Positions 7,054 to 14,356 of a stretch of DNA of 17,090 nucleotides are shown here, piece by piece. Made by a program: the position numbers and the translations under genes. The DNA comes from M55B111 sp964614065 (GTDB taxonomy: Bacteria > Bipolaricaulota > Bipolaricaulia > M55B111), in the NCBI GenBank assembly GCA_964614065.1, contig CAZTJJ010000028.1, positions 1 through 17,090 of the forward strand. Reading direction: 5' to 3'. Each line of letters starts with the position of its first letter. Within the stretch, counting starts at the first letter, position 1. Under the pieces are notes generated by a model. That model was not told the origin of the DNA. It ran no database searches and saw only the letters and a program-made list of their open reading frames with translations.

Positions 7054-7698
7054 TTACCAGCCATATTCCCCAACCAAAGGGACAAAACTACAATAAACGC
7101 CCTTTTTGTAAGAGACTTCCTGTGTTTTTTTTACTACGGTGTACAATCTCTGCTGTCTCCTATCCCCTACTGGGATAACCATTCTGCCGGAATCCGCCAA
7201 TTGATCAAGTAAACTGTCAGGGACGTCTGGAACCCCCCCTGTGCCAAGAATCTTACTGTAGGGAGAATGTTCCGGCCAACCAACCGTTCCGTCGCCGACA
7301 AAATATGCTACATTGTCAATTTCTAAAGACCTGTGTATATACTTAGCTCTTTCTTGAAGATCGCTTTTCCTTTCAATTGTAAAAACTTCGGAGGCCAATT
7401 CCGCCAGAATAGCAGTTTGAAAACCACTGCCGGTTCCGATCTCCAGCACTTCATCCTCTCCAGTTAACTGCAGTAGTTGAGTCATCAAGGCAACAATGTA
7501 AGGTTGGGATATGGTTTGATTATCACCAATCGGCAAAGGGCGATCAGAGTAGGCCTGTTTTTTATATGAATCTGGAACGAACAAATGGCGGGGAACTACG
7601 CGAAAAGCTTCGATAATAGATTCATCGTTTATTCCCCTCTCTTTCAACTGGGTTTGAATCATTTTGTTTCTCAAGTGTTTGTAGTTTTTATTTATCAT
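7054..7698 (-). CDS. pcm: Protein-L-isoaspartate O-methyltransferase
   Basis: S-adenosylmethionine-dependent enzyme that methylates isoaspartyl residues in damaged proteins, starting their repair; cytoplasmic. The 214 residues show the N-terminal helix with VVPRHLFVPDS, then the family segment YSDRPLPIGDNQTISQPYIVA. Motif I for S-adenosylmethionine binding is VLEIGTGSGFQTAIL, followed by GDGTVGWPEHSPYSKI and the end FVPLVGEYGW. The post-motif segment is ILGTGGVPDVP where IxxTAxxxxxP is usual, a mild variation. The ATG at 7698 overlaps the end of the DUF2007 gene by 11 bp, with GAGG directly abutting the start. An internal ATG at 7665 (MIQTQLKERG) matches the common family N-terminus and is a possible alternative. 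It is last of a three-gene minus-strand operon. Confidence 0.94.
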   Translation of the reverse strand: MINKNYKHLRNKMIQTQLKERGINDESIIEAFRVVPRHLFVPDSYKKQAYSDRPLPIGDNQTISQPYIVALMTQLLQLTGEDEVLEIGTGSGFQTAILAELASEVFTIERKSDLQERAKYIHRSLEIDNVAYFVGDGTVGWPEHSPYSKILGTGGVPDVPDSLLDQLADSGRMVIPVGDRRQQRLYTVVKKTQEVSYKKGVYCSFVPLVGEYGW

Positions 7699-7930
7699 CC
7701 TCTATCTCGCCATTTTGAGAAAAGAAATCGCCAATTATTCTCTCGGCTTTATCGGCAAAATCTCTTGGTACCATCACCCGGATCTCTCCCAGCCCATCAA
7801 CAGGAATAGGATAAACCGAGTGAGTTATGTGAGAGGAAAGATAACAACTTATGTCAAAATCTTTGAGCAACTCCTTTATCTGGTCTGCTTTTTGCGCATC
7901 CCAAGTCCTATACACTTCTACTAATTCCAC
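7688..7930 (-). CDS. DUF2007-family small protein
   Basis: 80-residue cytoplasmic protein of the DUF2007 (putative signal-transducing) family. It has the pattern LVEVYRTWDAQKADQIKELLKDFDI...CYL followed by a short strand-rich part with IRVMVPRDFADKAERIIGDFF. Family members of this length form a ferredoxin-like alpha/beta fold, and their role is not established. It begins with GTG at 7930, preceded by a GTGGGTG ribosome-binding site. It starts 27 bp after the pseudouridine synthase gene and overlaps pcm by 11 bp, so the three genes are probably co-transcribed and the last two translationally coupled. The C-terminal tail is acidic (EIEDDK). Confidence 0.82.
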   Translation of the reverse strand: MELVEVYRTWDAQKADQIKELLKDFDISCYLSSHITHSVYPIPVDGLGEIRVMVPRDFADKAERIIGDFFSQNGEIEDDK

Positions 7931-7957
7931 AATGCACCCACAATACCCTTTAGAACG

Positions 7958-8716
7958 TTAACTGTCGCCAGCCGCCAGGGCTTTCTGTTTATATTTTTTC
8001 AATTCTTTCCACTTCTCTGCAGAAACCTTTTTTATCTCTCGGGGTGAGAGATCACCAATGCCCACAGGCCCTATTTTCACTCTCCGTAACCTTATAAGTG
8101 TTAGTCCCTCGGCATCACATAACCGTTTGATCTCGTTCTTTTTACCCTCTGTCAATACCAAGTATAATTGCGTATGCTCCCTCCCTCTACTAACGACTCC
8201 TCCCTCGATTATCTTCAGCAAATCACCATCCTCATCTACACCTTTCATAAACCGATCCACTATTCCACCAATCTCGGCATGACTCAGCCTGCCCTCGATC
8301 CATACATGGTATCTCTTTTCTACTTCGTAGCGTGGGTGTGTCAGTGAATGTATTAATTGACCATCATTACTCAATAACAGTAAACCTTCTGCGTCCTGAT
8401 CTAAGCGTCCGGCCCAGCTATAACCAATGAAACCTTCGGAACGAAGAAACCTTCCAATAGTTCGACCGTAATGGGGGTCGTCACTACTGCACAACATACC
8501 CTGTGGCTTGTAAAACTTGTACGCCTGAAGTCTAGGGGGATAAGTAGGTAAAGGATGCCCACGTAGGTAAAGGCTATCTATCACATTTAATTTATAATTA
8601 GCAAAGGGGTCCTCTTCAACTTCTCCGTTGACTTCAACCTCACCCTCGTCAATTAACTCTCTCGATTTGCGTCGAGACAAACCTGATTGTTGCTGGATTA
8701 ATTTCATTAATTTCAT
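7958..8716 (-). CDS. RsuA/RluB/RluE-family pseudouridine synthase
   Basis: Isomerises specific uridines in rRNA to pseudouridine. An N-terminal S4 RNA-binding domain (about residues 1-50, with SGLSRRKSRELIDEGEVEVNG) is followed by the catalytic domain. The catalytic aspartate is D106 in GRLDQDAEGLLLLSNDG. The flanking motifs YKPQGMLCSSDD, LTHPRYEVEKRYHVWIEG and the KNEIKRLCDAEGL segment are also family features. Length (252) fits RluB/RsuA proteins. The ATG at 8716 and an in-frame ATG at 8707 sit in a 9-bp tandem duplication (ATGAAATTA twice), and neither has a clear ribosome-binding site, so the exact start is uncertain. It heads the operon with DUF2007 and pcm. Whether it modifies 16S or 23S rRNA cannot be told from sequence alone. 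Confidence 0.92.
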   Translation of the reverse strand: MKLMKLIQQQSGLSRRKSRELIDEGEVEVNGEVEEDPFANYKLNVIDSLYLRGHPLPTYPPRLQAYKFYKPQGMLCSSDDPHYGRTIGRFLRSEGFIGYSWAGRLDQDAEGLLLLSNDGQLIHSLTHPRYEVEKRYHVWIEGRLSHAEIGGIVDRFMKGVDEDGDLLKIIEGGVVSRGREHTQLYLVLTEGKKNEIKRLCDAEGLTLIRLRRVKIGPVGIGDLSPREIKKVSAEKWKELKKYKQKALAAGDS

Positions 8717-8824
8717 TTCACATGAATATAGACAGCCACAGACAGAGAATAACGTCGTGAAACAAAATTGCTGGATGCCCTACACTTGCTAGGACAGTAG
8801 AAGAGTACTCCAGATTTGACGAAA

Positions 8825-8899
8825 AAGGATACTTAGAGGTACTATCCAGGTAATCCACAGACACCAGTCTAATTGCCTTCGAAGGATAGCCCTCTAAGT
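8825..8899 (-). terminator. Structured terminator downstream of the FnIII gene
   Basis: Inverted repeat in two parts: 8831-8839 with 8891-8899 (9 bp) and 8842-8847 with 8884-8889 (6 bp), separated by a small internal loop. The 36-nt apical region holds a 4-bp hairpin (8859-8870) and the palindrome CCTTCGAAGG (8877-8886). On the minus strand the stem is followed after a few bases by TTTTT (8824-8828 region). It starts 13 bp after the FnIII stop codon, so a terminator is the simplest reading. Confidence 0.6.
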
Positions 8900-8912
8900 T
8901 TGTGATTAGTGG

Positions 8913-10292
8913 TTAACCTATTTCAGAGTAAATATAGCCCATGACCATGAGAACTATGCCAATACCTGCAAGTAATTGGACCTCTGAGAGTGGACGTTCC
9001 TCCGTTTTAGGAACTTCCTCGGGCTCTGGTTCTGGCTCCTCTTCCTCCACAATTGCCTCCGTAGTCATAGTATCGACTGTGCTGGAGACACCCGATTCGC
9101 CAGAATCATTAAAGGCCGTTACTGCATAAGAATAAGAGGTACCGGGACTTAATCCAGTATCAGTATAGCTAGTCGTGTTGGGACCAACTGTCGCTATCTT
9201 GTTACCGTTACGGTAAATGCGGAAGCCATCCTCGTTGTCGGAATTGTCCTGCCAGCTGACCTTTATCCGGTTGGAATGCAGGACATCAGTGCTTAGATTA
9301 CTAGGATACTGCGGAATGGATATTAGGGTAACTGTGCAGTTCCTATTTGTAGATTCAGACTCTCCGCCCTGATTATACGAAACTACCTGATAACAATAGC
9401 GAGTGTCACTACTCAAATTCTTATGGACATAGCTAGTCGTGTTGGGACCAACTGTCGCTATCTTGTTACCGTTACGGTAAATGCGGAAGCCATCCTCGTT
9501 GTCGGAATTGTCCTGCCAGCTGACCTTTATCCGGGTAGGTGATAACGCATTTACAGTTAAACCACTTGGTGATCCTGGCACTTCCATTCGAGTTGCCGAA
9601 GCGAAACGTTTACTTAAGCTAGACTCTCCAGCTGAGTTATAAGCAGATACCCGATAAGAATAGTCGNNNNNNNNNNNNNNNNNNNNNNNNNNNNNNNNNN
9701 NNNNNNNNNNNNNNNNNNNNNNNNNNNNNNNNNNNNNNNNNNNNNNNNNNNNNNNNNNNNNNNNNNCTTCCACTACTTCAGCTTCCCTTTCTGGAACTTC
9801 ACCGGTTGCGCCGACACGTTCTATACGGAAATACGTACGATAGTGACGACAACAATTCATCTTAATTCTTATATACAATCGGCCGGCCTCGGCTTGCTCG
9901 CCTGCCGCGTTTTTCTGATCCCATGTCCAAACCCATTGACTCCCATTCCTGGGAATTGGACCCACCTCTTCTTTCTTATAAAACAGCTCGTATTGATGCT
10001 CGAACAAAGGTTTTAGGTAGACCTCTATGTCTTCTACCAAATATTCAAATTCGCGCAAATCATTAAGGATTAACTTAACTTGTTCCCCTTTCCTGTAAGT
10101 CTCTTTGTCGGTAGTTAAGGAGCTATACCTTTCTGGGCAATAATTGTATTCTTCCTCCGAGGGACACCCAAACCTGTACGAATACCTAAGATCCTTATCT
10201 TGATTCTGGGCTTGGTTAACTGGAGCCATAAAAAAGATAAGAGCCATCATCACTAGTAATACTAATTTTGTTGTGGTCCAGAATCGCCGCAT
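8913..10292 (-). CDS. Secreted, C-terminally anchored fibronectin type III repeat protein (interrupted by a 100-N gap)
   Basis: Predicted surface protein. It has a signal peptide (residues 1 to about 28, core LVLLVMMALIFFM, ending NQA-Q). The N-terminal globular region (29-175) has four cysteines, and its WTWDQKNAAGEQAEAGRLYIRI stretch resembles the Ig-like fold of BsuPI inhibitor or FlgD-type domains. After the gap (residues 176-209 undetermined) come the end of one FnIII domain and two complete FnIII domains (about 236-322 and 324-415). A Glu/Pro spacer (EEEEPEPEPEE) and a final membrane helix (about 440-458) with no basic tail complete it. The two FnIII domains share an identical 106-bp DNA block. 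The ATG has a GGAGGTG ribosome-binding site and a near-perfect promoter. The true length is unknown because the gap is a placeholder. An adhesive or scaffolding role is inferred. Confidence 0.82.
   Translation of the reverse strand: MRRFWTTTKLVLLVMMALIFFMAPVNQAQNQDKDLRYSYRFGCPSEEEYNYCPERYSSLTTDKETYRKGEQVKLILNDLREFEYLVEDIEVYLKPLFEHQYELFYKKEEVGPIPRNGSQWVWTWDQKNAAGEQAEAGRLYIRIKMNCCRHYRTYFRIERVGATGEVPEREAEVVEXXXXXXXXXXXXXXXXXXXXXXXXXXXXXXXXXXDYSYRVSAYNSAGESSLSKRFASATRMEVPGSPSGLTVNALSPTRIKVSWQDNSDNEDGFRIYRNGNKIATVGPNTTSYVHKNLSSDTRYCYQVVSYNQGGESESTNRNCTVTLISIPQYPSNLSTDVLHSNRIKVSWQDNSDNEDGFRIYRNGNKIATVGPNTTSYTDTGLSPGTSYSYAVTAFNDSGESGVSSTVDTMTTEAIVEEEEPEPEPEEVPKTEERPLSEVQLLAGIGIVLMVMGYIYSEIG
9165..9270 (-). 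repeat. 106-bp direct repeat, copy A (FnIII coding)
   Basis: Identical base for base to 9429-9534, with a period of 264 bp (88 codons). It encodes the core of the last FnIII domain (RIKVSWQDNSDNEDGF to GPNTTSY). The absence of any silent change points to recent duplication or gene conversion. Confidence 0.95.
9429..9534 (-). repeat. 106-bp direct repeat, copy B (FnIII coding)
   Basis: Exact partner of 9165-9270. The next position in the same 264-bp period would start at about 9693, inside the run of Ns, suggesting that a further copy broke the assembly there. Confidence 0.95.
9667..9766. other. Assembly gap: exactly 100 Ns inside the FnIII gene
   Basis: The run is 100 undetermined bases. 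That round length is the conventional placeholder for a scaffold gap of unknown size. Both sides encode parts of the same protein in the frame used, but the length and number of missing FnIII domains are unknown. Confidence 0.95.
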
Positions 10293-10409
10293 ACTGACAC
10301 CTCCAAAACGCGCTTTATACAGTTCACAATCGCAAAATTTTAACCATAAAATGATAGACTGGTCTTGAGTTCAATATTTAACGTTCACAAATCGCGAATT
10401 CACGGTTGT

Positions 10410-10439
10410 ACTATACTGTTAATCGCAGCGGATTGTCAA
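10410..10439 (-). promoter_or_regulatory. Strong sigma-70-type promoter of the FnIII protein gene
   Basis: On the minus strand, a perfect -35 box TTGACA (10439-10434), an 18-nt spacer and the -10 box TATAGT (10415-10410), five of six consensus. The predicted transcript start near 10403 leaves a leader of about 110 nt. It is the best promoter match in the window and implies high basal expression of the surface protein. Confidence 0.75.
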
Positions 10440-10599
10440 GGACACAGGTCATTACACCTTATCCCAACTGACTATCCCAGTTTCTCCTCCTGACCGATAT
10501 AACAAGCCCAAATGTATTAAGCCATCATCTAAACATTAAAGAGCAACTAGTAGTTGAACCTTTGCTTTCTCTCTGGAAATCGAAGGAATCCTTCTTGGC

Positions 10600-10652
10600 T
10601 TTATGATCGACAAACATCCTCTAACCGTGTGTTAGGATCGATCAATTTGGGT
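10600..10652. repeat. 53-bp imperfect direct repeat, left copy
   Basis: Runs from TTTATGAT to TCAATTTGGGT and matches 14357-14409 at about 43 of 53 positions without gaps: the first 8 bases identical, 14 of the middle 22, and 21 of the last 23. It contains a 5-bp stem ATCCT/AGGAT with a 13-nt loop; in the other copy the stem is ATTCT/AGAAT, a paired change. It lies 7 bp beyond the GT4 stop codon. Confidence 0.65.
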
Positions 10653-10659
10653 TTAAACA

Positions 10660-12984
10660 TCAATCATCAGCTTCATCGCTCAAAGAAGCGGATATTTTCC
10701 CTTTGCCCCCAAACTCCCCAGCAAGACTGTACATTTTATACAACGACAACAACCAAGATAAAAGCGATTCAGCACCCTCGTTTTCGTTCACCCTTGAGGG
10801 ATGCAAACCATCACGACAACCGCCAGAATGGAAATCGTATACGTTGACGCCCAGATCGTTTTTCCCTAAAAACCAGTTAAATGCGGTGTAAATAACATCC
10901 AAATAATAGTCGTCCTCCGTCACCCTATACGCGTTCCAGCACGCATCAATAAGAGCAGATATTTCGACTGGTTGTTGGTCAAAATCGGCCTTCGCTCCGC
11001 CCCGCTGAAGCCAGCCATCGTTTCCGATCAAAGACAAATAGTTGTCCTCACTATTACACTGAAGCTGTATTAGCCAGAGCAGACTCCGCAAGCCCCAATC
11101 AACCATGTCAGCGTTATCGATGTGATCTCCCCATGCAATGAGCGCCTGGGGAATACGGGCGTTCTCATATGTAACACTGTCTTCAAGCCAGACCCACTCG
11201 TCTGTAGCATTGTCCATGAAACTATCCAACAATTCATTCCCAAGAGCTGAGCCAATTAGTCTCGTATTTCGATCACCATCAAATCTTTTCAAATAGTTTC
11301 TGATGCCCAGAATTGTAAACGCTTTAGCTCTCGGCGAGGTAAAGCTTTTTGCCAACTCAACTACATGTTGAAAAAGCTGGGTACCCAACCCACACAATTG
11401 ATCATTCGGCCCTTCACCCGCCAACTTTCCGGCGGCCCATATGAACCTCCCATGACAATCTTGCTGACTATCTTCGGTTACCCACTGACGGTCAAAGGTA
11501 AGAAGATTTCTAACCCCACCTGAATTCCTGTCAACTGCATATTGCAAAAAAGATATATACTTCGGCAAAAATGGTAAAACAGATTCCTCGCCGAACAGTT
11601 TCCAGTGCTCAAGAGTAACAATAGCCGCCCTGGCGTTATCGTCGGTGGTGTAACCATAATGTCTATTGGGAACGGTGAATGATGCATGCTGATAGATTCC
11701 CACATCGTCGGTTAAACGTTTCAAATGATCCAACCTGACCTCTGGAAGATCCGGCAAAGCATCACTTGGATCAACGTACCGAGTAAGCGAAACACTTACG
11801 TTTTCCTTGTAATCAGCAACTGACTTCCTAAAAGTCTCGTGATATTGTGAAGCAACCTCGGGCCAAATCATATCACGACCAAATTGATAGGCCGCCCTTC
11901 TCATCTGCTGGCGTTTTGGCTCGTTTCGCAGAAGATCTTTGATGGCTTCTGCCGTACTCGCTGGATCCTCAAACGGAACAAGTTTTCCCCTTCCATCTGC
12001 CAGGATCTCCTTAGCATACCAGTACGGAGCCGAGACCACGGCCTTACCCAGCGCCACAGCGTAAGCTAAAGTTCCCGAGGATATCTGTTCTTCTGAGAGG
12101 TATGGTGTTAGATACACATCCGCCGTAACCAAATACTTGGTTAACTTTTCAAGCGGCACAAACATGTCGTGAAAAGCTACGTTCTCACTTAACCCTTTTT
12201 CTTTCACCATTCTTTCCAATTTTAACCGATATTCTTCACCACGTTCCTGTTTCACGTGTGGATGGGTAGCTCCCAACACAACGTAAAGGGCCTCTGGAAA
12301 CTCTTCCGCTACTTCCTCCATTGCCTGGATCCCGATCTCAATTCCTTTGTTGGGACTCAACAAGCCGAAAGTAAGTATCAGCAAGCGCCCTTCTATTTCA
12401 AAATCGTCTTTGTAATAGGAGGTATCGAGAAATGGCACATCGGGTGCACCATGATGGATCATTGTCACTTGATTCGGGGATACGCCATAGACTTCTTGAA
12501 GCATCTGAGCCCCCTTGTTCGCGAGCACAACCGTTTTGGTTGACTTATCGCAAACTTTTGCTAGTACCTCGCGCTGATGATCAGAGGGTTCCCTCAGAAT
12601 TGTATGAAGAGTAGAAACTACAGGCTTCCTTATATGATCCAAGAAGGTGAGTAGATAATCACCGTCATCCCCACCATATATACCGAATTCGTGCTGGACG
12701 TTAACTACCTTTGTATCCGACAAATTGATGTAATCAGCTACCTTACGATAATCCATCATATCCGAGGAATGAACTTCGAAGCTTACCTCATCACCATAGT
12801 CGTAGCCGCCCAGCCGATCATTGAGAGCGGCAATGTGTACGTGGCCTTTGTCGGAGAGCTCTTCGCCATAACATTTGGATACGCCCGTAGCCAGATCGTG
12901 AGTAAAAGTGCCAATACCACACTTTCTGGGCGGGTAAGTCGCAAGAAAGGTTACGTGCATTCCATCAGACAATTTAATTGACAT
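10660..12984 (-). CDS. GT4-family glycosyltransferase fused to a C-terminal alpha-helical toroid-like domain
   Basis: Cytoplasmic nucleotide-sugar glycosyltransferase with an extra glycosidase-like half. Start ATG at 12984 is chosen for its GGGGTGG ribosome-binding site; the frame also extends to a TTG at 13038. Of 774 residues, about 1-390 form a GT-B fold: TYPPRKCGIGTFTHDL at the N-terminus, FGLLSPNKGIEIGIQAM, and ...EEQISSGTLAYAVALGKAVVS. In the E-x7-E element the first glutamate (E299) is kept but the second position is alanine (A307). Residues about 410-774 are helix-rich with acidic motifs GYTTDDNARA (445-454), FDQQPVEISALIDACW and GLHPSRVNENEGAES, typical in style of six-hairpin (alpha/alpha) carbohydrate-active folds. 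It follows the GH130 gene by 109 bp in the same operon. Donor, acceptor and the role of the C-terminal half are not known; GDP-mannose is a guess from the GH130 partner. Confidence 0.87.
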   Translation of the reverse strand: MSIKLSDGMHVTFLATYPPRKCGIGTFTHDLATGVSKCYGEELSDKGHVHIAALNDRLGGYDYGDEVSFEVHSSDMMDYRKVADYINLSDTKVVNVQHEFGIYGGDDGDYLLTFLDHIRKPVVSTLHTILREPSDHQREVLAKVCDKSTKTVVLANKGAQMLQEVYGVSPNQVTMIHHGAPDVPFLDTSYYKDDFEIEGRLLILTFGLLSPNKGIEIGIQAMEEVAEEFPEALYVVLGATHPHVKQERGEEYRLKLERMVKEKGLSENVAFHDMFVPLEKLTKYLVTADVYLTPYLSEEQISSGTLAYAVALGKAVVSAPYWYAKEILADGRGKLVPFEDPASTAEAIKDLLRNEPKRQQMRRAAYQFGRDMIWPEVASQYHETFRKSVADYKENVSVSLTRYVDPSDALPDLPEVRLDHLKRLTDDVGIYQHASFTVPNRHYGYTTDDNARAAIVTLEHWKLFGEESVLPFLPKYISFLQYAVDRNSGGVRNLLTFDRQWVTEDSQQDCHGRFIWAAGKLAGEGPNDQLCGLGTQLFQHVVELAKSFTSPRAKAFTILGIRNYLKRFDGDRNTRLIGSALGNELLDSFMDNATDEWVWLEDSVTYENARIPQALIAWGDHIDNADMVDWGLRSLLWLIQLQCNSEDNYLSLIGNDGWLQRGGAKADFDQQPVEISALIDACWNAYRVTEDDYYLDVIYTAFNWFLGKNDLGVNVYDFHSGGCRDGLHPSRVNENEGAESLLSWLLSLYKMYSLAGEFGGKGKISASLSDEADD

Positions 12985-13093
12985 TCTACCACCCCAAAAC
13001 AAGACTAGTAAACCTAGATTTGAACAAAGGTTAAACAAAGAACAACCAATAAAAAACTTTCAATCAAGAATGCTGTTGCAGCAGGCTCAGTGT

Positions 13094-14041
13094 CTAACAA
13101 ATATCGAGATAATCCAACATTTCATCTAAATCCGCGGTAGCTAACCCAATTCGTGAGTCTGCAGCCCCATAATAAAGCTTAACCTGGTTTGCCTCTTTAT
13201 CAACAACAGCCCCTGTGGGAAAAACTACACCTGGAACGTCCCCACGATATTCGTAATCCTTACGGGGACCCATGACCCATGGATCGCAGCGCTTAAGTAC
13301 TCGGGTTGGATCCTCGAGGTCGAGCAAAGCAAGACCCACCCGATACAGACTTCCCGAAGCAGTTTCTCTAACGCCATGATAAAGTATTAACCAACCCTTT
13401 TCTGTTTCAATCGGTTGGGGACCAAGACCGACTTTAGCGTCATCCCACCAACCACTTCTTCGCGTCATCAATATGTCATGTTCACCCCAATGACTAAGGT
13501 CCGGAGAAAAAGATATCCACATGTGTTGTTCGCCTCGAACTATTGGTCTGTGAATGAGTACAAATCTATCGTTAAATTTGCGCGGAAATAGAGAAGCGTC
13601 CTTGTCCTCTGGTAACAATAAAACTCCGCGCCTGTGAAACTTTTTAAAGTCGTCAGTTAAAGCCAACGAAACTTGAGGACCAGCAGGGGAAAAAGAAACA
13701 TAAGTAATAGCATAAGAATTAAACGGCTCCAGCCAGACGATCCGTGGGTCCTCGAGCCCCCATCTCTCTTCGTGGAATTGCTCCGAACGAGACAGAGTTG
13801 GTTCTGAATCTATCCTCCAATTGTTTTGGCCGTCATTACTGCGCGCCACTGTAAGATGAGAAAAACCCCTACAATCCTCAACCCTGCACAGCAAGATAGT
13901 TTCATCGTTTACTTTAACAGCACCCGGATTAAACACGGAGTTCACCGGGTAAGGCCAATCTCGAGCTGTCAAGATGGGATTAGTTAAACACCTGGTAAAC
14001 AGATCTCTTGGGTTACTGTTTACATTATCCGCTGTCTTCAT
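13094..14041 (-). CDS. GH130-family beta-mannoside phosphorylase or mannosidase
   Basis: Five-bladed propeller enzyme of glycoside hydrolase family 130, whose members phosphorolyse or hydrolyse beta-mannosides such as beta-1,4-mannosyl-glucose or beta-1,2-oligomannosides. The 315 residues show NPGAV (38-42), RVEDCRGFSHL (53-63), the invariant EDPR (97-100) holding the presumed proton donor D98, DASLFPRK (148-155), the HRP (164-166) and YHGV (221-224) motifs, and FPTGAVV. The arginine and histidine motifs are those used by the family to hold phosphate, favouring a phosphorylase, but this is not decisive. No signal peptide is seen, so it is intracellular. The ATG has a strong GAGGAGG ribosome-binding site. 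It is first in the operon with the GT4 fusion gene. Confidence 0.88.
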   Translation of the reverse strand: MKTADNVNSNPRDLFTRCLTNPILTARDWPYPVNSVFNPGAVKVNDETILLCRVEDCRGFSHLTVARSNDGQNNWRIDSEPTLSRSEQFHEERWGLEDPRIVWLEPFNSYAITYVSFSPAGPQVSLALTDDFKKFHRRGVLLLPEDKDASLFPRKFNDRFVLIHRPIVRGEQHMWISFSPDLSHWGEHDILMTRRSGWWDDAKVGLGPQPIETEKGWLILYHGVRETASGSLYRVGLALLDLEDPTRVLKRCDPWVMGPRKDYEYRGDVPGVVFPTGAVVDKEANQVKLYYGAADSRIGLATADLDEMLDYLDIC

Positions 14042-14208
14042 CTTCGTTTCCTCCTCGGTTTATTCAAACCTCAGTTGTGCGATTTTCTCTCTCGCCAATA
14101 ATCTCAAAGTAAGAACATGTGGCAATCTTGCCTCGTTATTTTACTTAGCTTACTGCATTCACTGGGTGAAACTAAACCCACCAATTTAAGTTGATCTCGC
14201 AACAAAAT

Positions 14209-14331
14209 CCAGCACTCAACTGAGTTATCCCGCTTGGCTCAAGTAATCGTTTGTTGTATTTAAGATAGTCCAGCATACTTCTACAATTACCATATATTCC
14301 ATCCAAGCAACTTATCTCAGTTGAGTGCTGG
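14209..14331. repeat. Long-range inverted repeat (16-bp exact arms, extended)
   Basis: CCAGCACTCAACTGAG (14209-14224) is the exact reverse complement of 14316-14331. Seven mismatching positions inward, a further 6 bp pair (GCTTGG at 14232-14237 with CCAAGC at 14303-14308). The apical segment is about 65 nt. No target-site duplication is evident and no gene lies inside. It may be a large RNA hairpin, an operator pair or a decayed small mobile element. Confidence 0.6.
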
Positions 14332-14356
14332 GCCCACTCTTGCTTACAACGTTTGG

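Larger units (their letters stand above)
10293..10659. other. Intergenic region between GT4 gene end and FnIII gene start
   Basis: This 367-bp stretch has no credible gene. Its left part holds the FnIII ribosome-binding site, a leader of about 110 nt and the promoter (10410-10439). Its right end holds the 53-bp direct repeat (10600-10652), just after the GT4 stop codon. Between them (10440-10599) I see only a small hairpin CAACTAGTAGTTG (10545-10557) and a short AAGGAATCCTT palindrome. There is no clear terminator for the GT4 gene. Confidence 0.6.

Noticed and set aside
9165..9534. CRISPR or tandem non-coding repeats
   Set aside because: The repeats are in frame within an FnIII coding region with a period of 88 codons, so they are protein-domain repeats.
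10554..10847. 97-codon open frame on the plus strand
   Set aside because: It overlaps the 3' end of the GT4 gene and the direct repeat, with no start signal or recognisable protein features.
14209..14331. Calling the inverted repeat an insertion sequence or MITE
   Set aside because: There is no transposase, no visible target-site duplication, and no second copy in the window; it is left as an unclassified repeat.
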